The notes: generated by a model from the sequence alone, not told the origin. A stretch of DNA of 32,110 nt from Candidatus Baltobacteraceae bacterium (GCA_036489885.1 DASXEW010000002.1:1-32110), one strand, 5' to 3'. Shown: positions 23,473 through 32,110, counted from the stretch's first letter. Translations and numbers: made by a program.

Positions 23473-24020
23473 TACTTCTTCGCTCCCTTAGCGGCTTTGC
23501 CGAGCTTCTTGCGCACGACTTCGCCTTCGTACCGGATACCTTTGCCTTTGTACGGCTCGGGCGGACGAAGCTCGCGAATCTCCGCGGCAACTTGGCCGAC
23601 GAGCTGCTTGTCGATCCCGTCGACGTGAACTCTCGTCGTACCCTCGACCGCGAACGAGATGCCCTTGGGCGCCTTGAACGCGATCGGGTGCGAATAGCCG
23701 AGCGTGAAATTCAGATTCTCGCCGGCCTTGGCAACACGATAACCGACGCCTTGAATCTCGAGGCTCTTGCGAAAGCCCTTCGTGACGCCCTCGAGCATGT
23801 TTGCTACGAGAGTCCGCGTCAAGCCGTGCGCCGCACGCGCGATGCGCTGATCGTTCTTGCGGGAGACGATGACTTTTCCGTCTACGAGCTTGACCTCGAC
23901 GACCGTCAGCAGCGATTGCGTCAACTCGCCTTTCGGACCGCGCACGATGACGCGTGAATCGGCGACCTCGACGTTCACTTTCTCGGGGACGGGAAGCGGA
24001 AGTTTTCCAATTCGACTCAT
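23472..24020 (-). CDS. rplF: 50S ribosomal protein L6
   Basis: Large-subunit protein at the base of the L7/L12 stalk, 182 aa, with two duplicated L6 domains. Recognised by MSRIGKLPLPVPEKVNVEV, VRGPKGELTQ, GYRVAKAGENLNFTLGYSHP and the C-terminal RPPEPYKGKGIRYEGEVVRK. It starts 7 nt after rpsH ends. Confidence 0.97.
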   Translation of the reverse strand: MSRIGKLPLPVPEKVNVEVADSRVIVRGPKGELTQSLLTVVEVKLVDGKVIVSRKNDQRIARAAHGLTRTLVANMLEGVTKGFRKSLEIQGVGYRVAKAGENLNFTLGYSHPIAFKAPKGISFAVEGTTRVHVDGIDKQLVGQVAAEIRELRPPEPYKGKGIRYEGEVVRKKLGKAAKGAKK

Positions 24021-24027
24021 GACTTGA

Positions 24028-24429
24028 TTACCACACGTACGCCAGGACCTCGCCGCCGAGGCCGGCGGTCTTGGCCTGCTTTCCTGAGAGAATGCCTTTG
24101 CTCGTCGAAATAATCACGATACCGAGCCCGCCGAGCACACGCGGAATTTCGGTCTTGCCGGCATAGACGCGCAAACCCGGACGGCTGATGCGACGCAAGC
24201 CGGTGATTACTTTCTCGCGCTCCGGTCCGTACTTGAGCCTCACGCGCAGCACGCCTTGGGGCCCTTCGCTGTGCATGGCGTAGTCGGAGATAAAGCCTTC
24301 GCTCTTGAGGATCTCCAAAATCGCGCGCTTCATCCGCGAAGCCGGAATGTCGACCGTTTCGTGATTGGCGGTGTTCGCGTTGCGGATGCGTGTCAGCAGA
24401 TCGGCGATCGGATCGGTGATGACTGCCAT
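24028..24429 (-). CDS. rpsH: 30S ribosomal protein S8
   Basis: 16S-binding protein of 133 aa, in several bacteria the repressor of the spc operon. The start at 24429 gives the standard [20 protein letters not shown]; an open frame upstream overlaps rpsN and is not family-like. The C-terminal [20 protein letters not shown] and GEVLAYVW are diagnostic. It lies 4 nt after rpsN. Confidence 0.96.
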   Translation of the reverse strand: MAVITDPIADLLTRIRNANTANHETVDIPASRMKRAILEILKSEGFISDYAMHSEGPQGVLRVRLKYGPEREKVITGLRRISRPGLRVYAGKTEIPRVLGGLGIVIISTSKGILSGKQAKTAGLGGEVLAYVW

Positions 24430-24433
24430 AACC

Positions 24434-24619
24434 CTACCAGCTCGCTTTCGTGATGCCGGGGATATAGCCGCGGTGCGCATTTTCACGGAAGCAGATCCGG
24501 CACAGACCGAATTTACGATAATAGCCGCGCGAACGGCCGCAAGCCAGGCACCGATTGTGCACGCGAACCTTGAACTTCTGCGGTCGTTTTGATTTCTCGA
24601 TAAGCGAGGTCTTAGCCAT
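24434..24619 (-). CDS. rpsN: 30S ribosomal protein S14 type Z
   Basis: A 61-aa zinc-binding S14. The ligands are Cys24, Cys27, Cys40 and Cys43 (CLACGR...CRICFR). The short type Z form is typical of Gram-positive and related lineages, in contrast to the long zinc-free form of many Proteobacteria. Its ATG overlaps the rplE stop as TGATG. Confidence 0.97.
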   Translation of the reverse strand: MAKTSLIEKSKRPQKFKVRVHNRCLACGRSRGYYRKFGLCRICFRENAHRGYIPGITKASW

Positions 24620-25167
24620 CAGCGTCCCTTCTGCAGCGGAAGTCCCATCGCGGTGAGGAACTCCGTTGCTTCTTCGTCGGTACTCGCGCTCGTGACGATC
24701 ACGATATCCATGCCGCGAGCTTTGTCGACTTTGTCGAAATTGATCTCCGGAAACACGAGCTGCTCGCGCAGACCCATGTTGTAGTTGCCGCGGCCGTCGA
24801 ACGACTTGCGCGAAAGACCGCGAAAGTCGCGGATACGCGGCAGCACGATGTTGAAAAGCTTGTCGAGGAACACATACATCCGCTCGCCGCGGAGCGTGAC
24901 CTTCGCGCCGATCTTCATGCCTTGACGCAGCTTGAAGTTCGCGATCGACTTCTTGGCGGTCGTGTTGATCGCTTTTTGTCCCGTGATCGTTTGCAGATCG
25001 GCGACAGCCGCGTCGAGCGCTTTCGAATTGACGATCGCGTCCGAGACCGACATGTTGACGACGACCTTTTGCAAGCGCGGAACCTGCATCGCATTCGTGT
25101 AACCGAAGCGCTCCACCAGCGTCTTGCGAACTTCTTTCTCGTAACGTTCTCTGAGTCGCGCGGCCAT
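24619..25167 (-). CDS. rplE: 50S ribosomal protein L5
   Basis: 5S rRNA-binding protein of 182 aa. Recognised by [50 protein letters not shown] and [20 protein letters not shown]. Its ATG abuts the rplX TAA. Confidence 0.97.
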   Translation of the reverse strand: MAARLRERYEKEVRKTLVERFGYTNAMQVPRLQKVVVNMSVSDAIVNSKALDAAVADLQTITGQKAINTTAKKSIANFKLRQGMKIGAKVTLRGERMYVFLDKLFNIVLPRIRDFRGLSRKSFDGRGNYNMGLREQLVFPEINFDKVDKARGMDIVIVTSASTDEEATEFLTAMGLPLQKGR

Positions 25168-25503
25168 TTAGCGCCCCTTCCCCGGTACGAGCAGCGTCTC
25201 ACCGCTGCGCGCGCTGACGCGTACGCGCCCTTCGGCTGACTGCGCACGGCGAACGCGCGTCGGCGCGCTTGTCTTCGGATCGATGACCATCAGCGCCGAA
25301 ATCGGAACGGGTGCCTCTTTTTCGAAGATGCCGGCCTGACGGGATCCGCCCACGCCTTGCTTGGTGTGTCGCTTGACGACGTTGATGCCCTCGACCAGTG
25401 CCGCATTACGCTTGGGGTACACGGTCTTCACGACGCCGCGCTTGCCTTTTTCTTTGCCGCGACGCAGCACAACAGTGTCGCCTTTGACGATGCCGATTGC
25501 CAT
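25168..25503 (-). CDS. rplX: 50S ribosomal protein L24
   Basis: Assembly-initiating protein of 111 aa with a KOW motif ([20 protein letters not shown]) and the NVVKRHTKQ segment. The ATG at 25503 overlaps the rplN stop as TAATG and gives the standard N-terminus; upstream open sequence belongs to rplN. Confidence 0.96.
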   Translation of the reverse strand: MAIGIVKGDTVVLRRGKEKGKRGVVKTVYPKRNAALVEGINVVKRHTKQGVGGSRQAGIFEKEAPVPISALMVIDPKTSAPTRVRRAQSAEGRVRVSARSGETLLVPGKGR

Positions 25504-25880
25504 TACAGCACCTCCGGCGCGAGCGAGGCTATCTTGAGGAAGCCGCGGTCGCGCAGCTCGCGGCACACGGGCCCGAACACGCGCGTCCCGCGAGGATCCA
25601 AATTGTCTTTCTCGCCGCGCAAAATGACGCAGGCGTTCTCATCGAAGCGGATCGTCGATCCGTCCGAGCGGCGCAAGGGCTGCGCGGTACGAACGATCAC
25701 GGCCTTGACTACTTGACCCTTCTTGACGGCAGCACCCGGGATGGCGCTCTTCACGGTTCCGACGACGACGTCCCCAACCGATGCATAAGGGTGACGGCTT
25801 CCGCCCGAGATGTGAATGCACAGAATCTCGCGCGCGCCCGAATTGTCGGCGACACGCAGGCGCGTTTCTTGCTGAATCAC
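25503..25880 (-). CDS. rplN: 50S ribosomal protein L14
   Basis: Large-subunit protein of 125 aa at a subunit bridge. The GTG at 25880 gives the canonical [20 protein letters not shown] and overlaps the rpsQ stop as [26 protein letters not shown] and [20 protein letters not shown] confirm the family. Confidence 0.97.
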   Translation of the reverse strand: MIQQETRLRVADNSGAREILCIHISGGSRHPYASVGDVVVGTVKSAIPGAAVKKGQVVKAVIVRTAQPLRRSDGSTIRFDENACVILRGEKDNLDPRGTRVFGPVCRELRDRGFLKIASLAPEVL

Positions 25881-26143
25881 CGTGCGCGCTCCACGATCTC
25901 GATCAAGCGCCAACGCTTTTCTTTCGAGAGCGTACGGCATTCTTGGATTCGCACAACGTCGCCGATCTTGGCGTCGTTGCTCTCGTCGTGGGCCTTGAAT
26001 TTTGTCGACTTGCGAACGACTTTGCCATAGATCCCGTGCGCTGCCCGCGTCTCGCTGACCACGACGATCGTCTTGCTCATCTTGTCCGAAACGACGCGTC
26101 CCTGTTTGATACGTCGCCGGTTTAGACGCTTAGGCTGCTCCAT
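25877..26143 (-). CDS. rpsQ: 30S ribosomal protein S17
   Basis: 16S-binding protein of 88 aa. Recognised by [35 protein letters not shown] and [17 protein letters not shown]. The ATG at 26143 is chosen because AAAGGGAG lies 3 nt upstream; an ATG at 26161 has no such site. It overlaps the end of rpmC by 14 nt. Confidence 0.95.
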   Translation of the reverse strand: MEQPKRLNRRRIKQGRVVSDKMSKTIVVVSETRAAHGIYGKVVRKSTKFKAHDESNDAKIGDVVRIQECRTLSKEKRWRLIEIVERAR

Positions 26144-26357
26144 GGGCTCCCTTTGCTTCATTGATTCGTTTTTCGTTGATCAGCGTTTGAATGCGCGCGT
26201 AGGTACGTCGAATCTCGCGAATCTTGCTCAGATCCGAGAGATGTCCGGTGCGAAGCTGGAAGCGCAGATTGAACAGCTCTTCCTTCGTTTCGCGCGCCTT
26301 CGTTTGAAGTTCGGAGATCGTCAGATCTCGCATCGCTCTCCAATCGCTCTTCTTCAT
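26130..26357 (-). CDS. rpmC: 50S ribosomal protein L29
   Basis: Exit-tunnel-rim protein of 75 aa. Recognised by [20 protein letters not shown] and [20 protein letters not shown]. The ATG overlaps the rplP stop as ATGA. A short Ala/Gly tail follows the usual end. Confidence 0.96.
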   Translation of the reverse strand: MKKSDWRAMRDLTISELQTKARETKEELFNLRFQLRTGHLSDLSKIREIRRTYARIQTLINEKRINEAKGAHGAA

Positions 26358-26779
26358 ACCGTCACCGCCTCGTCGGTGCGCGCCACGATTTTGGTTGCAA
26401 TCGGGAGCTTGGCCGCGGCCAGCTGCAGTGCACGGCGCCCCGTTGCTGCATCGACGCCGGCAAGCTCGAACAGAATCCGGCCGGGACGCACGACCGCAAC
26501 CCAGCCCTCCGGATTACCTTTGCCCGAGCCCATGCGAACTTCGGCCGGCTTTTTCGTCACCGGTTTATCGGGAAACACTTTGATCCAGACTTTTCCGCCG
26601 CGCTTGATGTGACGCGTGAGCGCAACACGTGCAGCTTCAATCTGACGATTCGTCATCCAGCACGGCTCGAGCGCTTTGAGCCCCCAATCACCGAACGTCA
26701 GCGTGTTGCCGGTTTGCGCTTTTCCGCTCATGCGTCCGCGCTGAACTTTGCGCCATTTGACGCGCTTAGGAGTCAGCAT
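26354..26779 (-). CDS. rplP: 50S ribosomal protein L16
   Basis: Large-subunit protein of 141 aa near the A site. Recognised by [50 protein letters not shown] and [18 protein letters not shown]. It starts inside the end of the elongated rpsC (14-nt overlap). Confidence 0.97.
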   Translation of the reverse strand: MLTPKRVKWRKVQRGRMSGKAQTGNTLTFGDWGLKALEPCWMTNRQIEAARVALTRHIKRGGKVWIKVFPDKPVTKKPAEVRMGSGKGNPEGWVAVVRPGRILFELAGVDAATGRRALQLAAAKLPIATKIVARTDEAVTV

Positions 26780-27803
26780 TCGTGCCTCGTTCCGCTTCGT
26801 CGGTCGCGGCTTCGCTCGCGACGTGTTGCACGGACGTTTGATCCGTCACGCCCTGCCCATGTTCTGCTGAGGGCGTGTGCGTCTCACCGCCGCCGTGCGC
26901 ACCGGTTGAATGGAAGTCTTCGGCCGCAGGCGGACCGTCTTCAACGGATGCGAGCGACGACGAATCAGCTTGCGCGACTTCGAAAGCGCGCTCCATCTCG
27001 GCTGCGAGCGGAGCGTCGGCCGCCGGATCGATCGCGTCACTACCAAACTCGTCGGGTGTGTCCGCCGTGCGTTCGGACGGACGGCGATCACGCCGTCCGC
27101 GTCCGCCGCGGTCGCGGCGCAGTCCGCCGCGCTCTGCGCGGTCGTTTCGTTCCGGACGCGCTTCAGCGCGCGGCTGTTCCGGAAGCACCTCGCCTTTATA
27201 GATCCAAACCTTGACGCCGATACGTCCAAACGTCGTAAAAGCCTCAACGTGCGCGTAGTCGATGTCCGCGCGCAGCGTATGTAGAGGAACCTTTCCGTCA
27301 AAGTTGCGCTCGGTACGCGCAATTTCCGCGCCGCCCAGGCGGCCCGAGACCTGGACTTTGATTCCGCGCGCGCCGGCTTTCATGGTGCGCATGATCGCCT
27401 GCTTCATCGCTCTGCGAAACGCGATGCGCTTCTCGAGCTGGTCGACGATGTTTTGTCCCACCAAACGTGAGTCGAGTTCGGGATGTTTGATCTCGCCGAC
27501 GTTGACCTGGACTTGCTTCTTCGTCAGGCGCTCGAGATTCTTACGAATCTCTTCGATGCCGACGCCGCGCTTGCCGATGATGATACCGGGCTTTGCGGTG
27601 TGCACGATGACACGCGTCTGATTGGCGCGACGCTCGATCTCGACGCGGCTGATCGCGGCGGCCCGCGTCATCCGGCCGAAGTATTTTCGAATCGCGGCAT
27701 CTTCATGCAGCCACGCGCGATAGTTCTTTTTCTCGAACCACCGGCTGTCCCACGTCCGCGTAATCCCCAGGCGCAGCCCGACGGGATGAATTTTCTGACC
27801 CAT
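26766..27803 (-). CDS. rpsC: 30S ribosomal protein S3 with long C-terminal extension
   Basis: mRNA-entry protein S3. The core (residues 1-208) has [18 protein letters not shown], the KH loop [10 protein letters not shown] (71-80) and [17 protein letters not shown]. Beyond this lies an extension of about 137 residues: first Arg/Asp-rich ([17 protein letters not shown]), then acidic and Ala/Ser-rich, with no recognisable domain. Total 345 aa against a usual 210-280. The tail is probably disordered. Its ATG overlaps the rplV stop as TAATG. Confidence 0.96.
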   Translation of the reverse strand: MGQKIHPVGLRLGITRTWDSRWFEKKNYRAWLHEDAAIRKYFGRMTRAAAISRVEIERRANQTRVIVHTAKPGIIIGKRGVGIEEIRKNLERLTKKQVQVNVGEIKHPELDSRLVGQNIVDQLEKRIAFRRAMKQAIMRTMKAGARGIKVQVSGRLGGAEIARTERNFDGKVPLHTLRADIDYAHVEAFTTFGRIGVKVWIYKGEVLPEQPRAEARPERNDRAERGGLRRDRGGRGRRDRRPSERTADTPDEFGSDAIDPAADAPLAAEMERAFEVAQADSSSLASVEDGPPAAEDFHSTGAHGGGETHTPSAEHGQGVTDQTSVQHVASEAATDEAERGTNADS

Positions 27804-28324
27804 TATGCGTTGGCTTTCTTACGGGATGCGGCGCGCTTTTTGGGCGCGGACTTCTTCTTGCTGCCGCTCGATGCTGAGGCGGCGGCTGCCGCGCGTCGCG
27901 GCTTCTGCGAAGTGCTGATGACCGCCGCGCCGCCCCTGCGGCGTGCGGATTGCGCGGGACGCTCACCCACGACGATCGTCACATGCGACATGCGGCGGCG
28001 TTTGAACGCGGCGCGGCCCTGCGCGCGCGGATCGATGCGTTTGGTGAAGCGGCCGCCCGGGCCACCGTCAACCATGATCCGGCGCACGTACAAATCGTCG
28101 CCTGACATGTTGTGATTGTTCTCGGCGTTTGCTGCGGCGCTGCGAAGCAGCTTCTCGATCGGGGCGGATGCAAATACGCCCGAGAAACGCAGCAGCACGA
28201 GCGCTTCTTTGACGCTCTTCCCTCGAATTGCATCGGCGACGCGACGGAGCTTGCGCGGACCCATCCGCGCGAAGCGCAAATGCGCCACGGCTTCGGTGCG
28301 GTCGGTTGCGGGTGTAGCGCTCAT
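27803..28324 (-). CDS. rplV: 50S ribosomal protein L22 with basic C-terminal tail
   Basis: Exit-tunnel protein L22. The core has [40 protein letters not shown] and [15 protein letters not shown]. From about residue 122 a Lys/Ala/Arg-rich tail of about 50 aa continues ([18 protein letters not shown]). Total 173 aa against a usual 110-120. It overlaps rpsS (ATGA) and rpsC (TAATG). Confidence 0.96.
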   Translation of the reverse strand: MSATPATDRTEAVAHLRFARMGPRKLRRVADAIRGKSVKEALVLLRFSGVFASAPIEKLLRSAAANAENNHNMSGDDLYVRRIMVDGGPGGRFTKRIDPRAQGRAAFKRRRMSHVTIVVGERPAQSARRRGGAAVISTSQKPRRAAAAASASSGSKKKSAPKKRAASRKKANA

Positions 28325-28605
28325 GGCTTCACCGCGGTTTTCTCACCGGCACCACCGTGCGCGCGGAAGATACGCGTCGGCGCAAACTCGCCCAGCTTGT
28401 GTCCGACCATGTTCTCGGTGACGAACACCGGAATGTGCGTCTTTCCGTTGTGGACGGAGATCGTATGGCCGACCATCGTTGGAATGATCGTCGAAGCTCG
28501 CGACCAAGTGCGAATCACGCGCTTCTCGCGAGCCGCATTCAGCTTCTCGACCTTCGCAACCAAGTGGTCCGCAACGTACGGACCCTTCTTTAGAGAACGA
28601 CTCAC
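28321..28605 (-). CDS. rpsS: 30S ribosomal protein S19
   Basis: Head protein of 94 aa. Recognised by [40 protein letters not shown] and [17 protein letters not shown]. It follows rplB after one base. Confidence 0.97.
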   Translation of the reverse strand: MSRSLKKGPYVADHLVAKVEKLNAAREKRVIRTWSRASTIIPTMVGHTISVHNGKTHIPVFVTENMVGHKLGEFAPTRIFRAHGGAGEKTAVKP

Positions 28606-28606
28606 G

Positions 28607-29431
28607 CTACTTGCTCCGCCTCCGAACGATCATCTTGTTGGTGCGCTTGTTGCGGCGCGTCTTTTTGCCCATCGTCATCTGGCCCCAAGGCGTCGTCGGC
28701 GGACGGCCCGACGTCGAGCGCGCTTCACCGCCACCATGTGGATGGTCGACGGGATTCATTGCGATGCCGCGCACGTGCGGACGTTTTCCACGGTGCCGCT
28801 GACGGCCGGCGGAGCCGATGATCTCGTTTTCGTGCTCGACATTGCCGAGCTGACCGATCGTCGCACGGCAAAGCATGGCAATCTTGCGGACTTCACCCGA
28901 CGGCATGCGCACCTGCGCGTACTCGCCTTCCTTTGCCATCAGCTGTGCAGCGCCACCGGCGGTACGCACCAGCTTGCCGCCCTGTCCGGGCCGCAGCTCG
29001 ACGTTGTGCACGACCGTGCCTTCCGGAATGTTCGCAAGCGGAAGCGCATTGCCGATCTTGATGTCCGCCTTCGGACCCGACTCGACGACATCGCCGACTT
29101 TGATTCCGGCCGGCGCTAAGATGTAGCGCTTCTCGCCATCACGGTAGTTCAAGAGCGCGATGTGCGCCGAGCGGTTCGGATCGTATTCGATCGCGGCAAC
29201 TTTGGCCGGGATCGCGTCCTTCGCGCGCTTGAAGTCGATGATGCGGTACTGACGGCGCGTTCCGCCGCCTCGATGACGCGTGGTTATGTGACCGTTGAAG
29301 TTGCGGCCCGAGTTCTTCTTGCGAACCTCGATCAGCGAACGCTCCGGATCTTTCTTGCTGAGATCCGAAAAATCGAGTACGGTCTTGAAGCGTCGCGCGG
29401 GGCTGGTCGGCTTGAATTTCTTAACTGGCAT
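28607..29431 (-). CDS. rplB: 50S ribosomal protein L2
   Basis: Peptidyl-transferase-centre protein of 274 aa. Recognised by [40 protein letters not shown], and [18 protein letters not shown], which holds the conserved functional His. It starts 3 nt after rplW. Confidence 0.98.
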   Translation of the reverse strand: MPVKKFKPTSPARRFKTVLDFSDLSKKDPERSLIEVRKKNSGRNFNGHITTRHRGGGTRRQYRIIDFKRAKDAIPAKVAAIEYDPNRSAHIALLNYRDGEKRYILAPAGIKVGDVVESGPKADIKIGNALPLANIPEGTVVHNVELRPGQGGKLVRTAGGAAQLMAKEGEYAQVRMPSGEVRKIAMLCRATIGQLGNVEHENEIIGSAGRQRHRGKRPHVRGIAMNPVDHPHGGGEARSTSGRPPTTPWGQMTMGKKTRRNKRTNKMIVRRRSK

Positions 29432-29434
29432 CTT

Positions 29435-29743
29435 CTATTGCTCGAAGTAGTTGACGCCGCCCAGCTCTATTTTTTGTCCGGGCGCGATAGTGATGATGGC
29501 CTTTTTCCAATTGGCTGTACGGCCTTCGGTCCGCACGCCGCGGCGCGCGAACGACTTGTGCTTGCCGCCGACCGCGATCGTGTTCACCTTGCGAACGGTC
29601 ACGCCGAAGATCTCCTCAACGGCTTTGCGGATCTGCGTCTTGGTTGCGTGCGGATGCACTTCAAAGGAATATTGTTGCGACACCGTCCCCGACATCGATT
29701 TTTCGGTGATGAGCGGCGCGATGATGACGTCTCTTGCGAGCAT
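29435..29743 (-). CDS. rplW: 50S ribosomal protein L23
   Basis: Exit-site protein of 102 aa, docking point for trigger factor and SRP. Recognised by DVIIAPLITEKSM, FEVHPHATKTQIRKAVEEIF and VRKVNTIAVGGK. The ATG at 29743 overlaps the rplD stop as TGATG; the open frame upstream lies within rplD. Confidence 0.96.
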   Translation of the reverse strand: MLARDVIIAPLITEKSMSGTVSQQYSFEVHPHATKTQIRKAVEEIFGVTVRKVNTIAVGGKHKSFARRGVRTEGRTANWKKAIITIAPGQKIELGGVNYFEQ

Positions 29744-30375
29744 CACTCGACTCCCCCGAGCGCCGCGCTCAACTTCTCGTACGCGGCTTGGGTGAAGATC
29801 AATCGCGCGCATCCGATCACGTCGGTGACGTCGAGCGATCCGGAATGCGTGATGCCGAGCTTGCGCAGGTTCGCACCGGCGCGCTGCAAACGCGCACCGA
29901 CATTTTGCTCGTGCTGTTCGAAAACGACCAGCGTACGGGGACCGGTCTTCGCCGCTTTTGCCGTACCGAAGAGCAGAATGGCTAAGTCCGCCGTCTTGTC
30001 CGTGGTCAGGGCTGCGGGATCGAGTATCGAGACCGCGGCGTTCTTGAAACGATCGGCAAGCGCGGCTGCGAGTGCGAGCCGGCGTTCTTTCTTGTTGAGG
30101 TCGGTTTCGAACGAACGCGGTTGCGGTCCGAAGACGACACCACCGTGACGCCACTGCGGCGAGCGAATCGAGCCTTGGCGCGCGCGTCCGGTACCTTTTT
30201 GACGCCACGGTTTGCGTCCGCCACCGCGGACCTCGTCGCGTTTCTTGGTCGACGCCGTTCCCGCCCGAATGTTGGCTTGCTCGCGGAAAATGGCGCGGAA
30301 AATCGAGTTACCTTTATATGCGAGGCTCTCATCGAGGAGCGCCTTCGGCGTTTTTGCGGCTGTGAGTGCGGCCAT
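29743..30375 (-). CDS. rplD: 50S ribosomal protein L4
   Basis: Tunnel protein of 210 aa that in E. coli also regulates the S10 operon. Recognised by TKKRDEVRGGGRKPWRQKGT, GRARQGSIRSPQWRHGGVVF and the C-terminal GCARLIFTQAAYEKLSAAL. Its ATG overlaps the rplC stop as TAATG. Confidence 0.97.
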   Translation of the reverse strand: MAALTAAKTPKALLDESLAYKGNSIFRAIFREQANIRAGTASTKKRDEVRGGGRKPWRQKGTGRARQGSIRSPQWRHGGVVFGPQPRSFETDLNKKERRLALAAALADRFKNAAVSILDPAALTTDKTADLAILLFGTAKAAKTGPRTLVVFEQHEQNVGARLQRAGANLRKLGITHSGSLDVTDVIGCARLIFTQAAYEKLSAALGGVE

Positions 30376-30995
30376 TAGCGTTTCACCGTTTGGGTTACGA
30401 CGACGACGCCGTTGATCGGTCCGGGGACCGCTCCACGGACGAGCAGCAAATTGCGTTCGGTGTCGGCGCGGACGATCTCGATATTTTGGGTCGTCGTGGT
30501 ATCGACACCGAAGTGTCCGGGACGATGGCTGCCGCGCACGGTGTGCCCGGCGTTGGTGTCACCGTTCGAGGCCGGCTGACGGTGGATCATCGAGCCGTGG
30601 CTCGCTCCGCCACCACTGAAGTTCCAGCGCTTGATACCGCCGGAGAAACCGTGGCCTTTTGACACGCCGATGATGTCGACGCGATCGCCGGCCGCAAAGC
30701 CGTCGACGGTTATGGTCTGACCGACCTCTGCGCCGTCGATATTGGTGCGAAACTCGCGCACCACGCGGCGCGGCTCGACGCCGTTCTTCTTGAAGTGTCC
30801 TTCGAGAGCGCGCGTGAGCGAGCGCTTGCGAATATTCCCAAAGCCGAGCGCGACGGCATCGTAACCGTCATGCTCTTTCGTCTTACGCTGCACGATCGTG
30901 CACGGACCGGCTTCGATGACGGTAACACCAACTGAACGGCCGTCCTCGGTGAACACGCTCGTCATGCCTACTTTTCGTCCGATGATGTTTTTCAC
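30375..30995 (-). CDS. rplC: 50S ribosomal protein L3
   Basis: Early-assembly protein of 206 aa and first gene of this S10 cluster. Recognised by IIGRKVGMTSVFTEDG, SKGHGFSGGIKRWNFSGGGA and SHGSMIHRQPAS. The start is GTG at 30995, with AGAAGCGGAA a few bases upstream. rpsJ, usually the first gene of the operon, is not upstream; the promoter and leader are directly adjacent. Confidence 0.97.
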   Translation of the reverse strand: MKNIIGRKVGMTSVFTEDGRSVGVTVIEAGPCTIVQRKTKEHDGYDAVALGFGNIRKRSLTRALEGHFKKNGVEPRRVVREFRTNIDGAEVGQTITVDGFAAGDRVDIIGVSKGHGFSGGIKRWNFSGGGASHGSMIHRQPASNGDTNAGHTVRGSHRPGHFGVDTTTTQNIEIVRADTERNLLLVRGAVPGPINGVVVVTQTVKR

Positions 30996-31048
30996 AAAAT
31001 TCCGCTTCTCAAGACCACGGTGCCTGGCGTTTCCTTATTATCTTTTAA

Positions 31049-31075
31049 TCGCCAACGCAAAGAAAGCGCTGGCGA
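31049..31075 (-). promoter_or_regulatory. Leader hairpin of the S10 operon
   Basis: Between the promoter and rplC, the minus-strand RNA can form a 10-bp stem UCGCCAGCGC/GCGUUGGCGA with a 7-nt UUUCUUU loop and one G-U pair. The same repeat in plus-strand RNA would contain an A-C mismatch, so the fold suits the rplC leader. L4 or another ribosomal protein might act here; that is inference. Confidence 0.5.
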
Positions 31076-31094
31076 CCTGGACCGCAACCGTAGC

Positions 31095-31123
31095 AGTATA
31101 CCGGAGCGTCCCCTGAGGGTCAA
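31095..31123 (-). promoter_or_regulatory. Sigma-70-type promoter of the S10-spc operon
   Basis: The minus strand has TTGACC (31123-31118), a 17-nt spacer and TATACT (31100-31095), giving a leader of about 93 nt before rplC. Both boxes are one mismatch from consensus and correctly spaced. Confidence 0.7.
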
Positions 31124-31179
31124 GCGCGACAAATACCAGGTTTAACCCCATCTTAGAAGGCGGGTACAGCGTCCCTATC

Positions 31180-31593
31180 ATGTTCGAGCTGGAATTGGAT
31201 GCCTGCGATGCCAAGGCCGGGCGGCGAGCCCGGACTGCCCTGGTTGCGTACCTTGCGCGTGAGGCGACCGGTAAGACGGCGCCCGACGGCGTCGTCGAGA
31301 CGATCTTTACCGAGCTGGTTGCGAACGTTTGCAAGCATGCCGGCCACTGGGCTAAAACCTCGGTGACCTGGCGAAGCGACGGCAAGCCGGTGCTCGTCGT
31401 CCAGGATAAGGGCCCGGGCTTCGATATCTCCTTGTGGCAACAACCGGGCGAATTCTCGGAAGGCGGACGCGGGCTGCTCATCGCGAGCGCCTTGGCCGAG
31501 GACTTTTCCGTGCATCCGGAGATCCTCGGCAAAGGATGCTGCATCGAGGCCGTTCTTCCAGCCAGCCGGCTATCGCCGGACGAAGCCGCCTGA
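31180..31593 (+). CDS. RsbW/SpoIIAB-like serine-protein kinase ATPase
   Basis: A 137-aa GHKL-type ATPase domain. The N box is FTELVANVCKHAGH (Glu and Asn for Mg-ATP), the G1 box DKGPGFD and the G2 box GRGLLIAS. Such stand-alone HATPase_c_2 proteins phosphorylate STAS-domain anti-sigma antagonists or bind sigma factors in partner-switching stress control. No sigma factor or STAS gene lies in view, so the partner is unknown. No strong ribosome-binding site precedes the ATG at 31180. It is divergent from the S10 promoter and 4 nt upstream of the nicotinamidase gene. Confidence 0.85.
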   Translation: MFELELDACDAKAGRRARTALVAYLAREATGKTAPDGVVETIFTELVANVCKHAGHWAKTSVTWRSDGKPVLVVQDKGPGFDISLWQQPGEFSEGGRGLLIASALAEDFSVHPEILGKGCCIEAVLPASRLSPDEAA

Positions 31594-31597
31594 AGTC

Positions 31598-32110
31598 ATG
31601 AGCGTCGGCGCGCACGACGCGCTGATCGTCGTTGACATACAAAATGACTTTCTCCCAGGCGGGAGCCTCGCGGTCGGCGATGGCGCTCGCGTGATCGCGC
31701 CGATCAACGCGATGATGCCGAAGTTCCCCGCCGTCTACGCAACGCGCGATTGGCATCCACGCGAGCATCGCTTCTTCCGACGCTACGGCGGACCGTGGCC
31801 CGACCATTGTATCGCGGGGACGCGAGGCGCCGAGTTCGATGAACGACTCGCGCGTCGATACGTCGACGTCGTGATCTCGAAAGGCATCGATCCGCAAACG
31901 GATGGCTACTCCGGCTTCGCAGCCACGGCGCTCGAAGAGGATTTGCGCGCACGCGGCGTCGAGCGCGTCTTCGTGTGCGGACTTGCAACCGATTATTGCG
32001 TCAAGGCGACGGCGCTTGATGCCAGGCACGCCGGATTCGAGACATTCGTTATTAGCGATGCGATCGCGGCCGTCAACGTTAGCCCCGGTGACGAAGCGGC
32101 GGCGATCGAC
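31598..32110 (+). CDS. pncA: Nicotinamidase / pyrazinamidase, 3' end cut by window
   Basis: Hydrolyses nicotinamide to nicotinate in NAD salvage. The visible 171 residues belong to the isochorismatase-like hydrolase fold. The catalytic triad is Asp13 (VVDIQNDFLPGGSL), Lys95 (ISKGID) and Cys134 (GLATDYCVKATAL). Metal ligands are Asp51 and His53 (TRDWHP), with further histidines at His57 and His70. The ATG follows the ATPase gene after 4 nt, so the two are probably co-transcribed. The reading frame is open at the right edge. Confidence 0.93.
   Translation, partial: MSVGAHDALIVVDIQNDFLPGGSLAVGDGARVIAPINAMMPKFPAVYATRDWHPREHRFFRRYGGPWPDHCIAGTRGAEFDERLARRYVDVVISKGIDPQTDGYSGFAATALEEDLRARGVERVFVCGLATDYCVKATALDARHAGFETFVISDAIAAVNVSPGDEAAAID

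Noticed and set aside
28112-29119. 335-aa plus-strand frame over rpsS and rplB
   Set aside because: It is antisense to two certain ribosomal genes and has no protein-family features.
29744-30208. N-terminal 155 residues open upstream of rplW
   Set aside because: This lies inside rplD in another frame; the TGATG overlap and family alignment place the rplW start at 29743.
1-32110. CRISPR arrays and tRNA genes
   Set aside because: No regularly spaced repeats of CRISPR type and no cloverleaf with a TTCRA T-loop were seen in the intergenic stretches.

Overview
The window is a bacterial chromosome segment of roughly 60% GC by eye. It is dominated by one long minus-strand gene run, from rplC (about 31.0 kb) down to trpA (about 4.0 kb): the S10, spc and alpha ribosomal-protein clusters followed directly by a complete trp operon. 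Zinc-binding forms of S4, S14 and L36, a short adenylate kinase and an RsbW/SpoIIAB-type ATPase suggest a non-proteobacterial, Terrabacteria-like lineage. I cannot assign a phylum by reading alone.

Layout from left to right. Positions 1-285 hold a strong minus-strand promoter and a boxA-like antiterminator reading off the left edge, which is probably the leader of an rRNA operon. pruA (minus) is divergent from lhgO and a rhodanese-type sulfurtransferase (plus). The trp operon trpE-G-D-C-F-B-A lies at 10435-3983 and overlaps the end of rplQ. The alpha cluster rpsK-rpsD-rpoA-rplQ lies at 12849-10392 and has its own candidate promoter at 13044-13073.

The usual rpsM-rpsK junction is split by about 5.4 kb. 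From rpsM downward this contains a VOC-family protein and an acyl-CoA-dehydrogenase-fold enzyme that looks like a 3-sulfinopropanoyl-CoA desulfinase. Two membrane-anchored low-complexity proteins follow, and then a complete 2274-bp IS1595-family element with perfect 18-bp terminal repeats, an 8-bp target duplication and passenger genes, one of them HNH-like. The rest of the spc and S10 clusters follows: rpsM, rpmJ, a frameshifted infA, map, adk, secY, rplO, rpsE, rplR, rplF, rpsH, rpsN, rplE, rplX, rplN, rpsQ, rpmC, rplP, rpsC, rplV, rpsS, rplB, rplW, rplD, rplC. rpmD is absent between rplO and rpsE, and rpsJ is absent upstream of rplC. On the right, a plus-strand anti-sigma-type ATPase and a partial nicotinamidase diverge from the S10 promoter.

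Genes are very tightly packed, with many TAATG, ATGA or GTGA stop/start overlaps. This helps fix several starts, including an apparent CTG start for trpF. The most notable items are the desulfinase-like enzyme with both usual catalytic glutamates missing, the broken infA, the IS inserted exactly at a stop codon and beside the alpha-operon promoter, and the joining of tryptophan synthesis genes to the ribosomal cluster.
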